A stretch of 64,000 nt of DNA from Bacteroidota bacterium (GTDB lineage Bacteria > Bacteroidota > Bacteroidia > AKYH767-A > 2013-40CM-41-45), in assembly GCA_004295015.1 (NCBI GenBank), contig SHNE01000029.1:1-64000 (forward strand), given 5' to 3'. The translations under genes were made by a program, and so were the position numbers. The stretch's first letter is position 1; each line of letters begins with the position of its first letter. The notes beneath the pieces were generated by a model. That model was given only the letters and a program-made list of their open reading frames with translations, searched no databases and was not told the DNA's origin. Below, piece by piece: positions 1 through 7,822 of this stretch.

Positions 1-1
1 C

Positions 2-88
2 GCTTTACACCATTTTTGGATTGAATACCTGTACTACGGCGAAAAAGCCCTGAATCAGAATGGTATGATCCGGAGCTTGCCTGTTTAG
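2..88 (+). CDS. C-terminal end of an unidentified protein (5' truncated by window)
   Basis: An open frame enters from the left edge and ends at a TAG at 86-88, giving 28 residues that finish with MIRSLPV. It is followed directly by a strong hairpin terminator, which supports a real gene end. The fragment is rich in aromatic residues (HHFW, YLYY), but it is too short for me to assign a family. Confidence 0.4.
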   Translation, partial: ALHHFWIEYLYYGEKALNQNGMIRSLPV

Positions 89-107
89 CAGGTGGGATTC
101 AAAAAAA

Positions 108-143
108 AATCAAGATGAAACATTTATTTTTTTCATCTTGATT
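108..143. terminator. Bidirectional hairpin terminator
   Basis: A perfect 13-bp inverted repeat (108-120 with 131-143, arm AATCAAGATGAAA) has a 10-nt AT-rich loop. An A-run lies on the left and a T-rich tract on the right. It sits between convergent genes, one ending at 88 (+) and one ending at 177 (-), and could stop transcription from both sides. Confidence 0.75.
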
Positions 144-176
144 ATTCTTTTGATTGAATGATTTGGCGCTAAGGGT

Positions 177-545
177 TTAGTTTGCGGATTCAACCTCAGC
201 ATCAGCCTGATTTTCCGGTTCATCCTTTGAACTGAAAATGTTCTTGATTTTTTCTACAGCTTTGTTCAGGAAATCAGCCACAAGCGTTTCAAGTTTTAAT
301 TCTGATTTTCTCATTAATGCTTGTGCAATGAATGTCAAGGAAACGAGTGTGCCCTTTTTTAGAAGTTCTGATTTATTCAATGGAATTCCGGTAAGAGAGC
401 TCAGGCTATTAAGAATCATGTTAACCGGAGTGTATCGTTCGCGTAGAGTGTGAACTTTAGCCAACAAATATTGCTCCTGACTTTTTGATTTTTCTTCCAG
501 GCGTTTTATCTCTATACTTAAATCTTCTTGGTTCTTAATTTTCAT
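177..545 (-). CDS. Hypothetical protein, last gene of the YtxH/holin-like operon
   Basis: The protein has 122 residues from the ATG at 545; an upstream in-frame start at 581 would only add a tail inside the preceding gene. The N-terminal half (MKIKNQEDLSIEIKRLEEK) is charged and probably helical or coiled coil. The middle is moderately hydrophobic (GTLVSLTFIAQALM) and the tail is acidic. The start overlaps the end of the holin-like gene by 11 nt, so the two are translationally coupled. I do not recognise the family. Its place after a YtxH protein and a holin-like membrane protein suggests a small envelope-stress operon, which is inference. Confidence 0.7.
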   Translation of the reverse strand: MKIKNQEDLSIEIKRLEEKSKSQEQYLLAKVHTLRERYTPVNMILNSLSSLTGIPLNKSELLKKGTLVSLTFIAQALMRKSELKLETLVADFLNKAVEKIKNIFSSKDEPENQADAEVESAN

Positions 546-894
546 CTTTAGTATCTTTAAAAAAGTCTCTGATAAGTGCATTCACGATTGGTTTGTGAAT
601 CCACGACTCTCTTTTTATGTAGAGTAAGACACCAATGAATAAGTAGAACAATGAAACTGCCAGAAATCCCAGGTAAAATTTGCCCAGAATTTCTGAAAGA
701 GCCAAAGAAGCAGCGATACTTATAAAAAGTAGAAACAATAAGCCAAAGAGGCTTAAGAACACTACCACAGAGATATCCCCTGCAATCTGACTGCCTTTGT
801 CCAAAGCCTTCAGTCTGCCTAATTTGGTACGGGTTTCAAGATAATCTTTTACATCATTTATAAGATTATCTAATTCCTCCTTGTTGCTTTCCAT
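535..894 (-). CDS. Phage-holin-family (holin-X/DUF1469-like) membrane protein
   Basis: The protein has 119 residues. A charged N-terminal helix (about 1-38) is followed by two long hydrophobic segments (about 42-68 and 73-94) and a basic/acidic cytoplasmic tail. This layout is typical of the small chromosomal 'phage holin family' proteins, which are not phage lysis genes. It lies 15 nt downstream of the YtxH gene and overlaps the next gene, so the three form one operon. The function of this family is unknown; co-occurrence with YtxH suggests envelope stress. Confidence 0.75.
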   Translation of the reverse strand: MESNKEELDNLINDVKDYLETRTKLGRLKALDKGSQIAGDISVVVFLSLFGLLFLLFISIAASLALSEILGKFYLGFLAVSLFYLFIGVLLYIKRESWIHKPIVNALIRDFFKDTKDEN

Positions 895-909
895 AAATCG
901 ACTAAGAGT

Positions 910-1134
910 TTATACTAACTCTTCGACTTCCTCTTCAACGCGTTTCTTACCATTCTTCATTTTCTGATAACCTTCAGAAAATTTTTGCTTGGCTTTCTCA
1001 CCGTATTCTTTTGCAGTGTCGGCGATTTTGTGTCGTGTTTCAGATCCTTTGTCAGGAGCGAATAATATACCTAATGCTGCACCAATGGCAGCTCCTCCAA
1101 GGAGGGCGAGAATTACTTTTGAGTTTGAGTTCAT
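910..1134 (-). CDS. YtxH domain-containing protein
   Basis: The protein has 74 residues. It has one N-terminal hydrophobic segment containing [18 protein letters not shown], which is the YtxH signature: a glycine/alanine-rich helix followed by FAPxxG. A lysine- and glutamate-rich helical tail follows. YtxH proteins are small stress-associated membrane proteins of uncertain role. It is the first gene of a three-gene minus-strand operon. Confidence 0.85.
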   Translation of the reverse strand: MNSNSKVILALLGGAAIGAALGILFAPDKGSETRHKIADTAKEYGEKAKQKFSEGYQKMKNGKKRVEEEVEELV

Positions 1135-1383
1135 AAAATTTTATTTTAATATTTTAATTTATTTGGATTTCCATAAAGTTACAAAAAAATAATCGTTTTA
1201 AAAAGTAGAATCCAATTTATCTCTACAATTTAATCGGAAATTCATATTGAATTGATTCTTGATATAGGAGAGTGGGGCACTATTTTCCCGGATTATCCTT
1301 CTAGGTCTGAAATAGACTAAAAGACCAGATAAAATTTTGTTCAATTCCTTACACTTTAGCAAAAGCATAGAATTTAATTGATA
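1135..1383. other. Intergenic region without a convincing gene
   Basis: This AT-rich stretch lies between the divergent YtxH operon and the promoter dyads at 1384. A 63-codon minus-strand frame at 1198-1389 lacks a recognisable domain and a start context, and I do not count it as a gene. The part next to 1134 presumably holds the YtxH promoter, but I see no clear box. Confidence 0.5.
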
Positions 1384-1449
1384 TGACACATATCAGTTTT
1401 GTAGTTTGACCTATATCATTATCAATATCAATTCTAACTAATACTTTTA
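1384..1449 (+). promoter_or_regulatory. Tandem FNR-like dyads and -7 box
   Basis: TGACACATATCA lies at 1384-1395 and TGACCTATATCA at 1407-1418, with centres 23 bp apart. TACTTTTA at 1442-1449 matches the Bacteroidota -7 consensus TAnnTTTG at 7 of 8 positions. It begins 29.5 bp after the second dyad centre, so that dyad would sit at about -41.5. The predicted transcript start (about 1454) lies just after the ATG at 1452, which favours the ATG at 1482. Confidence 0.7.
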
Positions 1450-1481
1450 TAATGAAAGCAAAATCGACAGCAATTAGGCTA

Positions 1482-1712
1482 ATGGTAAAATGGACTGTTC
1501 TTATATTTTGTGTTTTTACACAGAAGTTGGGCTATACACAAACCATCAGCGAAGACGTTTCTGAGGCGGGATTCTCTTATAATCCTTATCTGACCGTTTC
1601 ATTGGCACTATTGTTCACTTTCCTTACAGTCTTTGCTATAAGTATGCTGGCAAGATATATCAGGGAAACTAGCGGTGACCAATTTAATGGCTTCGAAGAC
1701 TCTGAACCTTGA
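1482..1712 (+). CDS. Small secreted/membrane protein of unknown function
   Basis: The protein has 76 residues from the ATG at 1482. This start gives a normal signal peptide (MVKWTVLIFCVFTQKLGYTQ) and agrees with the predicted transcript start. An in-frame ATG at 1452 would overlap the promoter. After a short acidic segment comes one transmembrane helix (YLTVSLALLFTFLTVFAISM), then a charged tail with an acidic end. I do not recognise a family. It probably forms an operon with the universal stress protein 49 nt downstream and the DnaJ-type gene after it, under the tandem FNR-like sites. Confidence 0.65.
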   Translation: MVKWTVLIFCVFTQKLGYTQTISEDVSEAGFSYNPYLTVSLALLFTFLTVFAISMLARYIRETSGDQFNGFEDSEP

Positions 1713-1761
1713 TTGAATTCAAGCAGGGTTTATTACTTTTACACCATTAAACCCCAGCTAT

Positions 1762-2616
1762 ATGAATTTGATCCTGTGTCCTACCGATTTTTCTAAGAGT
1801 GCAACGAACGCTGTTCGCTATGCGGCTGCTCTGGCCGAAAGTATCACTGCCAGAGTAATTATTATTCACGTGTATGATAAACCCGTCATGTTTTCTGATG
1901 CGCCTTTAACCCGGATTGCCCATGCGGCAGAACAAATAAAGGCCAATGCTGAAAGCAAGATGAAACAACTTGTTACCCAGTTAAAGCGAAAGTATAAGAG
2001 CGTCAGTTTTGAAATTGTGGCTCGAGATGGTTTTCACGCTGAAACTTTGTTGGAAGTGGCCAATAAACTTTCTGTTGATTTGATCGTGATGGGTTCAACC
2101 GGAACCAGTAAAATAGAACGCCTCCTTATTGGAAGCACAACCTCAAGAATTATTCGCGATTCTCCATGTCCGGTATTAAGCATTCCAAAGAATGCTGAAT
2201 TCAAGGGTGTTAACAAAATTGTCTTTGCCACCGATTTGAATGAAGACAATATCAGCTCTGCCGGTATGATATCCATGTTTGCGAAAAAATTTGATGCTGA
2301 GATCTCTTTTCTGTTTGTGGATGATAAGCATCTATTACATAGTGACGAGCAGATCACGGCCATGACGCAAAAAATTCGTAAGAGGGTTAAGTATGCTAAA
2401 ATTTCAGGCTATATATCCAAGAATACAAATATCATTAAGGGTATAGATTATTTCCTAAAAAAGAAGCCTGCCGATGTTCTTGTAATGTTTACCCATGCCC
2501 GCCATTTTCCGGAAGCAATGTTTAACTCGAGCATTACTAAAATGATGTCTCATCAGGCAAGCATTCCTCTTCTTGCCTTGAAACATACGGATAAGCCATT
2601 ATTGGCAGCCAAATAA
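1762..2616 (+). CDS. Universal stress protein, tandem UspA domains
   Basis: The protein has 284 residues with two UspA-fold halves. The first opens with ILCPTDFSKSATNAVRYA and carries the nucleotide-binding pattern GSTG-(9x)-GS (VMGSTGTSKIERLLIGSTTS, about 111-130), ending CPVLSIP. The second half starts near IVFATDLNEDN and has lost the glycine loop. One intact and one degenerate half is common in Bacteroidota Usps. It is a cytoplasmic ATP-binding stress protein of unknown exact role. It shares an operon with the small membrane protein upstream and the CbpA-like gene 29 nt downstream, and is a paralogue of the Usp gene at 6827. Confidence 0.9.
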   Translation: MNLILCPTDFSKSATNAVRYAAALAESITARVIIIHVYDKPVMFSDAPLTRIAHAAEQIKANAESKMKQLVTQLKRKYKSVSFEIVARDGFHAETLLEVANKLSVDLIVMGSTGTSKIERLLIGSTTSRIIRDSPCPVLSIPKNAEFKGVNKIVFATDLNEDNISSAGMISMFAKKFDAEISFLFVDDKHLLHSDEQITAMTQKIRKRVKYAKISGYISKNTNIIKGIDYFLKKKPADVLVMFTHARHFPEAMFNSSITKMMSHQASIPLLALKHTDKPLLAAK

Positions 2617-2645
2617 TTTATCGGATCAGATCAGCCTCTTAATGT

Positions 2646-3563
2646 ATGGAGTATAAAGATTATTACAAGATTCTTGGCATAGATAAAAGTGCGAAGCCTG
2701 ACCAGATTCGTAAAGCATTTCGTGACCTTGCCAAGAAGTATCATCCGGATAAAAATCCTAATAATAAATCTGCAGAAGACAAATTCAAACAGGTCAATGA
2801 AGCCTATGAGGTGCTAAAAGATCCTGAGAAGAAAAGGAAGTACGACGAATTGGGTGATAGTTGGAAATCTTACTCCAATAATGGGGGAAGGCAGTCTGAT
2901 TTTGACTGGAATCAATGGGCTAATCAATCTCAAAGCAGGTCTTCCGGATCAGGAAATTTTTCCGATTTTTTCGAATCCATATTCGGAGGCAGCTTTGGAG
3001 CCGGTTCCCCTAGATCTCGCAATAACCGTGCTCTCAGGGGCGAGGATTTGCAAGCTACAATGGACCTGACTCTTGAAGAGGTGGTAAATGGAACACAACG
3101 ACTGGTAAATATTGGGGGCCAGCCTATAAAACTTAGTATAAAGGCAGGGGCAAGGAATGAACAGGTTTTAAGGATGAAAGGAAAAGGATCTCCGGGATAT
3201 AATGGTGGGGAACCCGGAGATTTGCATATTAGTCTGCGTATTTTAAAGCATCCCGTTTTTGAAGTGAAAGGAAATGACTTATACATGGATTTTTATGTTG
3301 ACGTGCTAACCGCCGTTCTGGGTGGTAAAGTGACTCTCAATACCCTTGATAAAGCAGTTTCAATTTCTATTCCTCCCGGTACAGATAGTGGGAAGACGCT
3401 GAGGCTTAAAGGTGCCGGCCTTCCTGAATATGGACTGCCTGATAAACGAGGCGAATTGTATGTGAGGATTCTGGTGCAAGTACCTAAAAACCTAAGCGAA
3501 AAGGAACGGGAGCTCTATTTGGCCTTGCAAAAATTAAAAGCAGAACATCAGTATAAATCCTGA
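2646..3563 (+). CDS. cbpA: CbpA-type DnaJ co-chaperone
   Basis: The protein has 305 residues. The N-terminal J domain (about 4-70) contains the HPD motif in KKYHPDKNP, which stimulates DnaK ATPase. It is followed by a Gly/Ser/Phe/Asn-rich linker (about 75-130). The C-terminal beta-sandwich substrate-binding region runs from about 132, with [17 protein letters not shown] near 243. The CxxCxGxG zinc repeats of DnaJ are absent, which makes it CbpA-like rather than canonical DnaJ. It is the third gene of the operon starting at 1482 and is probably co-induced with the Usp under low O2 or NO. Confidence 0.9.
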   Translation: MEYKDYYKILGIDKSAKPDQIRKAFRDLAKKYHPDKNPNNKSAEDKFKQVNEAYEVLKDPEKKRKYDELGDSWKSYSNNGGRQSDFDWNQWANQSQSRSSGSGNFSDFFESIFGGSFGAGSPRSRNNRALRGEDLQATMDLTLEEVVNGTQRLVNIGGQPIKLSIKAGARNEQVLRMKGKGSPGYNGGEPGDLHISLRILKHPVFEVKGNDLYMDFYVDVLTAVLGGKVTLNTLDKAVSISIPPGTDSGKTLRLKGAGLPEYGLPDKRGELYVRILVQVPKNLSEKERELYLALQKLKAEHQYKS

Positions 3564-3600
3564 GCTCTTTATTTATAAATGACAAAACGTTTTTAAACGA

Positions 3601-4659
3601 TTAGTTTTTCATCCGCCCCAGTTTTTCGGAGTCAAGGATATGGATATTTTTATCGCGAATGTCTATCAGCTTTTCTTCTTTGAAGTCAGAAAGGGTTCTA
3701 ATCACAGACTCAGTCGCAGTTCCCACCATACTTGCCAAATCTTCTCGTGAAACGGAAAATTTTGTCTCCGGTTCTGATTCAATTTTGTACCGATTATGTA
3801 AAGCGATGAGTGCATCGGCAACACGCTTTCGCACAGAATTATAAGCGAGGTTTATTAACTTTTCTTCGGTTTCCTGAAGATTATTGGACAGCATCTTAAT
3901 AAATTTTGCTGCTACATCCCTATTGGAATAGAGTAGTGCAAAGAAATCTTGCTTAGGAATAACACTGATTTCAACGTCTTCCATTGCCTCCGCAGATTCT
4001 CTGTATTCTGAATTTTCAATCAGGTCAATATACCCGATAAAATCTCCGGATAAATGGAGAGAGGTAATAAACTCTTTTCCATTTTCATTGGTCTTAAATG
4101 TTTTTACCTTTCCTTTATTAATAAAAATTATACCATTTGGTTCATCTCCTTCCATGTAAATCATTTCTTTCTTTTTGAAATGATGCACTTTTCTGTCTTC
4201 GGATAATTTGTGAAGCTCCTCAAGGCCTTTTGCTTGTTCTAAAAAGTCATTCAAGCCTTCAAGATTTTTAGAAAACTCTTTTCTGAAAACTTCATTCTTC
4301 TTGAGTCTCGCTTCAATGGCATTAAGTAGTTCCATCTCCTCAAAGGGTTTCGTCAGATAGTCGTCTGCACCCATACTCATTCCTTTTCGCATATCAGCTT
4401 TTTCAGCTTTTGCCGTAAGAAAAATAAATGGTATTCCGGCTGTGTCAATATTCTTGCTCAATAAATATAAAACACCATAGCCGTCAAGGTCCGGCATCAT
4501 GATATCGCAAATAATTAAATCCGGAATTTCTTTAGCAGCTTTTTCAACCCCTGATCGGCCATTTACAGCGGTAAGAACCTGGTAATTGGCAAGCTCAAGT
4601 ATCTCTGCCGTGTTTTCACGCATTTCATTGTTGTCTTCAATCAATAGAATTTTTTTCAT
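3601..4659 (-). CDS. Response regulator: receiver domain fused to a CRP/FNR-type regulator
   Basis: The protein has 352 residues. The CheY-like receiver (about 1-125) has acidic residues at IEDN, phosphoacceptor Asp52 in IICDIMMPD, and the conserved lysine in LTKPFE. A cyclic-nucleotide-binding-like beta barrel follows (about 150-260, EGDEPNGIIFINKGKVK). The C-terminal winged HTH has SREDLASMVGTATESVIRTL as helix-turn-helix, with Glu and Arg at the CRP/FNR base-contact positions. No N-terminal cysteine cluster is seen. Its start overlaps the stop of the kinase gene by 4 nt, so the kinase at 4656-6548 is its partner. The fusion links phosphorelay input to FNR-type DNA recognition and makes it a candidate reader of the nearby dyads. 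Confidence 0.92.
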   Translation of the reverse strand: MKKILLIEDNNEMRENTAEILELANYQVLTAVNGRSGVEKAAKEIPDLIICDIMMPDLDGYGVLYLLSKNIDTAGIPFIFLTAKAEKADMRKGMSMGADDYLTKPFEEMELLNAIEARLKKNEVFRKEFSKNLEGLNDFLEQAKGLEELHKLSEDRKVHHFKKKEMIYMEGDEPNGIIFINKGKVKTFKTNENGKEFITSLHLSGDFIGYIDLIENSEYRESAEAMEDVEISVIPKQDFFALLYSNRDVAAKFIKMLSNNLQETEEKLINLAYNSVRKRVADALIALHNRYKIESEPETKFSVSREDLASMVGTATESVIRTLSDFKEEKLIDIRDKNIHILDSEKLGRMKN

Positions 4660-6548
4660 AGCAATGAGGTAGGTTCTTTTGGAAAATTGAGGGTAAATGT
4701 TGTTCCTGAATTTACTTCGCTTTCAAATTTAATACTTCCTTTCATTAGTTGTACGTATCGCTTCACAATATTTAGTCCTAGTCCGGTTCCTTGAATAGCA
4801 GTTACATTTGCCGCCCTGAAAAAGCGTTCAAAGAGATGGCTTTGATCTTCTTTTGGAATGCCAATTCCATGATCCTTGACAACCAGTTCTATCGTATCAT
4901 TGATATGGCTCTGTAATTCAATGATGCTGTCCTCAGGAGAATATTTGATAGCGTTATTGAGTAGGTTTATGCATATATTCCTGAGCAGCTGCCTGTCCAT
5001 TGTTACCAGGCGTTCTTCACCCGAGTGAGTATATTCTATCCTTTGGCCTTTTTTTGAAAGGGCCTGAAGCTCTTCATTGAGGTCTTCAGCAAATTTTGGA
5101 AGATCAAAGGTGCTGAGCTTTGTTTCGATCTTACCGGCTTCCAGTTTTTCCAGACTCAGAAAATCATTAAGTATTTCAGTGAGATTTTTTACGGATGATT
5201 TTATTCGGTCAATATGCTTGAGTCGCTTTTCGGTATCTTCGGGATTTTGATATTTATCAATAAGAGTTACGGAGGTAAGTATGGTGCTTAAAGGGGTTCT
5301 GAATTCATGGGAGGCAATAGAAACGAACTTTGACTTCATTTCGTTCAGCGTTCTTTCTTTGTCAAGCGCATGAAGAATTTCGTCGGCAGCTTTTTTTAAC
5401 TCTGTAACATTCTGGATAACCAATAAAATGTCCTTTACAAATCCTTTCATATCAGGTAGAGGTACTGCTATGAGATTATAATAATATTCACGGAATGGCA
5501 TTTCGAAAGCTATACTTTCCCAATTGAATACTTTCACTAACTGATTGGTAATCTCGGCAGGGTCGCTTAGAGGTAGCAGAACCTTGACGGATTTTCCGAT
5601 CAATTCATCCGGCTTCATTCCGAATACCTGTAATTCCTTTCCGTCGATGAATACTATTTCTAATTTTTTATTCAAGACGCAGATTATTCCATTTGGGAAA
5701 TTTCTGGCCATTGTACTGTATAATCGTTCACTGTCTCGCAAGGCTTCCTGTATTATTGCTCTCTCAGCCATCTCTTTTTGTAAATTATCGTTCGATTCAG
5801 CCAACTCACGAGTTCTGGTTTCAACTCTTCCTTCCAGTTGCTCATTAATTTCAGCCACCAGATCTTCTTGTCTTTTTCTTTCCGTGATATCAATGATAAA
5901 ACTGATCACAAAAACCTGGTCCTTGATACTAAATGAACTTAAGCTTATCTCAACAGGAAATTCTGAATCGTCTTTCCGTCTTGCAAACAAACTCATCCCT
6001 CTTCCCATCGACCGGTTTTTGGGATCTTTAAAGTAATGAGTTCGGTGGGAGCCATGAACTGATCCGAATCTTTTCGGAACAAGATCTTCAATACTAAGGC
6101 CCTCAAGTTCTTTTTCTTCATAGCCAAATTGATTTGCAGCTCTGGGATTAGCCATTATTATCAGACCTTTTTTATTACTGATAATAATTCCTTCCGTTGC
6201 GTGCTTGAACATGGCATTCAGATACTCCGTGCTCCGATTTAAATTTTCCTGACTTTGTTTGTATTTAATAATCGAAAAGGTAAAGGCCCATATGAACATG
6301 AGCGGATATAATATGCCGACCAAATCTGAGGCACCCCGAAATGAATTGTTGAGGAAGTAGCCAAGAACAATCAATCCTGACATGGCTACACTTGCATCAA
6401 AAGTACTTCTGTTTCCTTGAATCCAAATTGTAAGAAGTACAATCAGAGAGTATAAAAATTCAAGATGAAAGCTCGCCGGGCTGAAATAGATCAAGCCAAA
6501 GATTAACAGACTTAAAAAAATACCAAGAAACTGAATTCGTTTTTCCAT
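4656..6548 (-). CDS. Membrane PAS-domain sensor histidine kinase
   Basis: The protein has 630 residues. About four hydrophobic helices lie in the first 95 residues. PAS1 (about 105-225) is followed by DITERKR and a coiled coil (about 225-275), then PAS2 (about 275-385). The HisKA domain has phospho-His in SHEFRTPLS, and the HATPase_c domain has N-box NNAIKYSPED, G1 DHGIGIP and G2 GTGLGLNIVKR. It is a complete kinase. It is coupled by a 4-nt overlap to the receiver-CRP regulator. The upstream region (6549-6826) is shared with the divergent usp and holds two FNR-like dyads, though they are better placed for usp. The ligand is unknown; redox or gas sensing through PAS is inference. Confidence 0.93.
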   Translation of the reverse strand: MEKRIQFLGIFLSLLIFGLIYFSPASFHLEFLYSLIVLLTIWIQGNRSTFDASVAMSGLIVLGYFLNNSFRGASDLVGILYPLMFIWAFTFSIIKYKQSQENLNRSTEYLNAMFKHATEGIIISNKKGLIIMANPRAANQFGYEEKELEGLSIEDLVPKRFGSVHGSHRTHYFKDPKNRSMGRGMSLFARRKDDSEFPVEISLSSFSIKDQVFVISFIIDITERKRQEDLVAEINEQLEGRVETRTRELAESNDNLQKEMAERAIIQEALRDSERLYSTMARNFPNGIICVLNKKLEIVFIDGKELQVFGMKPDELIGKSVKVLLPLSDPAEITNQLVKVFNWESIAFEMPFREYYYNLIAVPLPDMKGFVKDILLVIQNVTELKKAADEILHALDKERTLNEMKSKFVSIASHEFRTPLSTILTSVTLIDKYQNPEDTEKRLKHIDRIKSSVKNLTEILNDFLSLEKLEAGKIETKLSTFDLPKFAEDLNEELQALSKKGQRIEYTHSGEERLVTMDRQLLRNICINLLNNAIKYSPEDSIIELQSHINDTIELVVKDHGIGIPKEDQSHLFERFFRAANVTAIQGTGLGLNIVKRYVQLMKGSIKFESEVNSGTTFTLNFPKEPTSLL

Positions 6549-6648
6549 ATAATTCCGGTCCGAACCGTTGCTCTTTGAATGATTTTTTCAAAATTAACAT
6601 TAATTTCATAGCTGGTCTAACTAAAATTATTATTCCATGACTGAAATG

Positions 6649-6713
6649 TGATCTATGTCAAAGTGCATGCTGATCTTTGTCATAAAGGATGGCTTATTTG
6701 TTTTTTACTTTTG
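6649..6713 (+). promoter_or_regulatory. Tandem FNR-like dyads and perfect -7 box
   Basis: TGATCTATGTCA (6649-6660) and TGATCTTTGTCA (6671-6682) have centres 22 bp apart. TACTTTTG (6706-6713) is an exact TAnnTTTG match starting 29.5 bp after the second dyad centre. This is the clearest example of the promoter design in the window. It points rightward to the Usp gene at 6827, with a predicted start near 6718 and a leader of about 110 nt. No matching -7 box was found in the leftward direction toward the kinase. Confidence 0.8.
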
Positions 6714-6826
6714 ATATTAAATGGCTGAATCCGGACTGGCCTTACTAATCGAAAAGCATAGTTTTCACAGTCTGTATTTGTGCCCACAGTGGCTTAACAT
6801 TGACAATCGAATCATTATCAGGTACT

Positions 6827-7705
6827 ATGAAAAAAAGTTTTAATACAAATCCGGTACGGCGGCTTTTGGTTCCGACCGATTTTTCTTCAGATGCCCTAAA
6901 TGCGGTGAGGTATGGGGTGCAGTTCGGAAAGGTTCTGAAAAGCAGAATTACTTTATTTCACGCTACCCACGTTCCGGTTGTGAGCACGGCAGAAATGGCT
7001 ATGGCAGCCTCTATGATAGATGATAAAATGGAGGCTCAGGTTCAACTGGAAAAATTGAAAGCAAAACTGATTGAAGAGTTTGCTTACCCTCATATTGATG
7101 TGTTGATCAGCATGGGTTTCGCCGTTGATGAAATCACTAAGCTTAGTCGGGATGAATCGATGGATATGATTGTTATGGGAACTAAAGGTGCTAGTGGTTT
7201 GGCTGAGGTCCTTATTGGTAGTAATACAGCCGATGTAATTGAAAAGTGCTCCTGTCCGGTACTTGCCGTTCCTTCAGAAAGCGTTTTTAAGAAACCTCAA
7301 AAAATAGTTTTTGCAACAAACTATGCTGATAACGATTTTCAGACCTTATATCTCTTAGCTGAAATGTTTAAACCCTTTAATCCGGAAATCGTTGTTTTGC
7401 ATGTTGAAGTGAATAATGACCATAAAACCGAAAACCGCATGCTGGAATGGTTTAAAGGTCAGGTATTGACGAATATTCCATATGATAATTTTTCGTTTGA
7501 GTTAGCAAAAGGTGATGGTGTAATTAGCACAGTAGAGAACTTTATTGTGGCTAATAATATTGACTTACTTTCTGTCTCTACGCGCAAGCGAAATTTCTTT
7601 GATAAGCTAACCAGTCGCAGCCTGACGAAAAAACTTGCATTTCATATTGACATGCCTCTTTTGGCTTTCCATGCTCATACTGTAAGTTCAACACCGCTGT
7701 TTTAA
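6827..7705 (+). CDS. Universal stress protein, tandem UspA domains
   Basis: The protein has 292 residues from the ATG at 6827; a TTG at 6800 is a weaker alternative. The first UspA half begins LLVPTDFSSDALNAVRYG and keeps the ATP-binding loop GTKG-(9x)-GS (VMGTKGASGLAEVLIGSNTA). The second half begins IVFATNYADNDF and lacks the loop. Length and layout match the Usp at 1762. It lies just upstream of the ric-nor operon but has its own promoter with paired dyads. In many bacteria Usp genes respond to FNR-type regulators under O2 limitation; here that is inferred from the promoter. Confidence 0.9.
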   Translation: MKKSFNTNPVRRLLVPTDFSSDALNAVRYGVQFGKVLKSRITLFHATHVPVVSTAEMAMAASMIDDKMEAQVQLEKLKAKLIEEFAYPHIDVLISMGFAVDEITKLSRDESMDMIVMGTKGASGLAEVLIGSNTADVIEKCSCPVLAVPSESVFKKPQKIVFATNYADNDFQTLYLLAEMFKPFNPEIVVLHVEVNNDHKTENRMLEWFKGQVLTNIPYDNFSFELAKGDGVISTVENFIVANNIDLLSVSTRKRNFFDKLTSRSLTKKLAFHIDMPLLAFHAHTVSSTPLF

Positions 7706-7733
7706 TTATTTTACGATTGCGTAGTTGGTAGTT

Positions 7734-7798
7734 TGATATCTGTCAGCTTACCGGTTGATAATTATCAGTCCTTTACATCTATTTGAATATCACCTTTG
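7734..7798 (+). promoter_or_regulatory. Tandem FNR-like dyads and -7 box of the ric-nor operon
   Basis: TGATATCTGTCA (7734-7745) and TGATAATTATCA (7756-7767) are 22 bp apart. The second, with flanking T and G, nearly matches the FNR/DNR box TTGAT-N4-ATCAA. CACCTTTG (7791-7798) matches TAnnTTTG at 7 of 8 positions and starts 29.5 bp after the second dyad centre. The predicted transcript start near 7803 lies after the ATG at 7799, so translation probably begins at 7823. Confidence 0.8.
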
Positions 7799-7822
7799 AT
7801 GATAAATTTAAACATCGATATT

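Noticed and set aside
535-894. Holin-family protein as a sign of a prophage
   Set aside because: The neighbours are YtxH and a small unknown protein; no lysin, capsid or integrase genes are nearby. Chromosomal holin-X-like proteins are common.
1198-1389. 63-codon minus-strand ORF upstream of the first FNR-like dyads
   Set aside because: No domain, no signal peptide, its start falls on the dyads, and amino-acid content looks like translated AT-rich spacer.
1710-1721. TGATTGAATTCA before the usp at 1762 as another FNR-like dyad
   Set aside because: It has a mismatch in the second half site, overlaps the stop codon of the preceding gene, and no -7 box follows at the expected distance.
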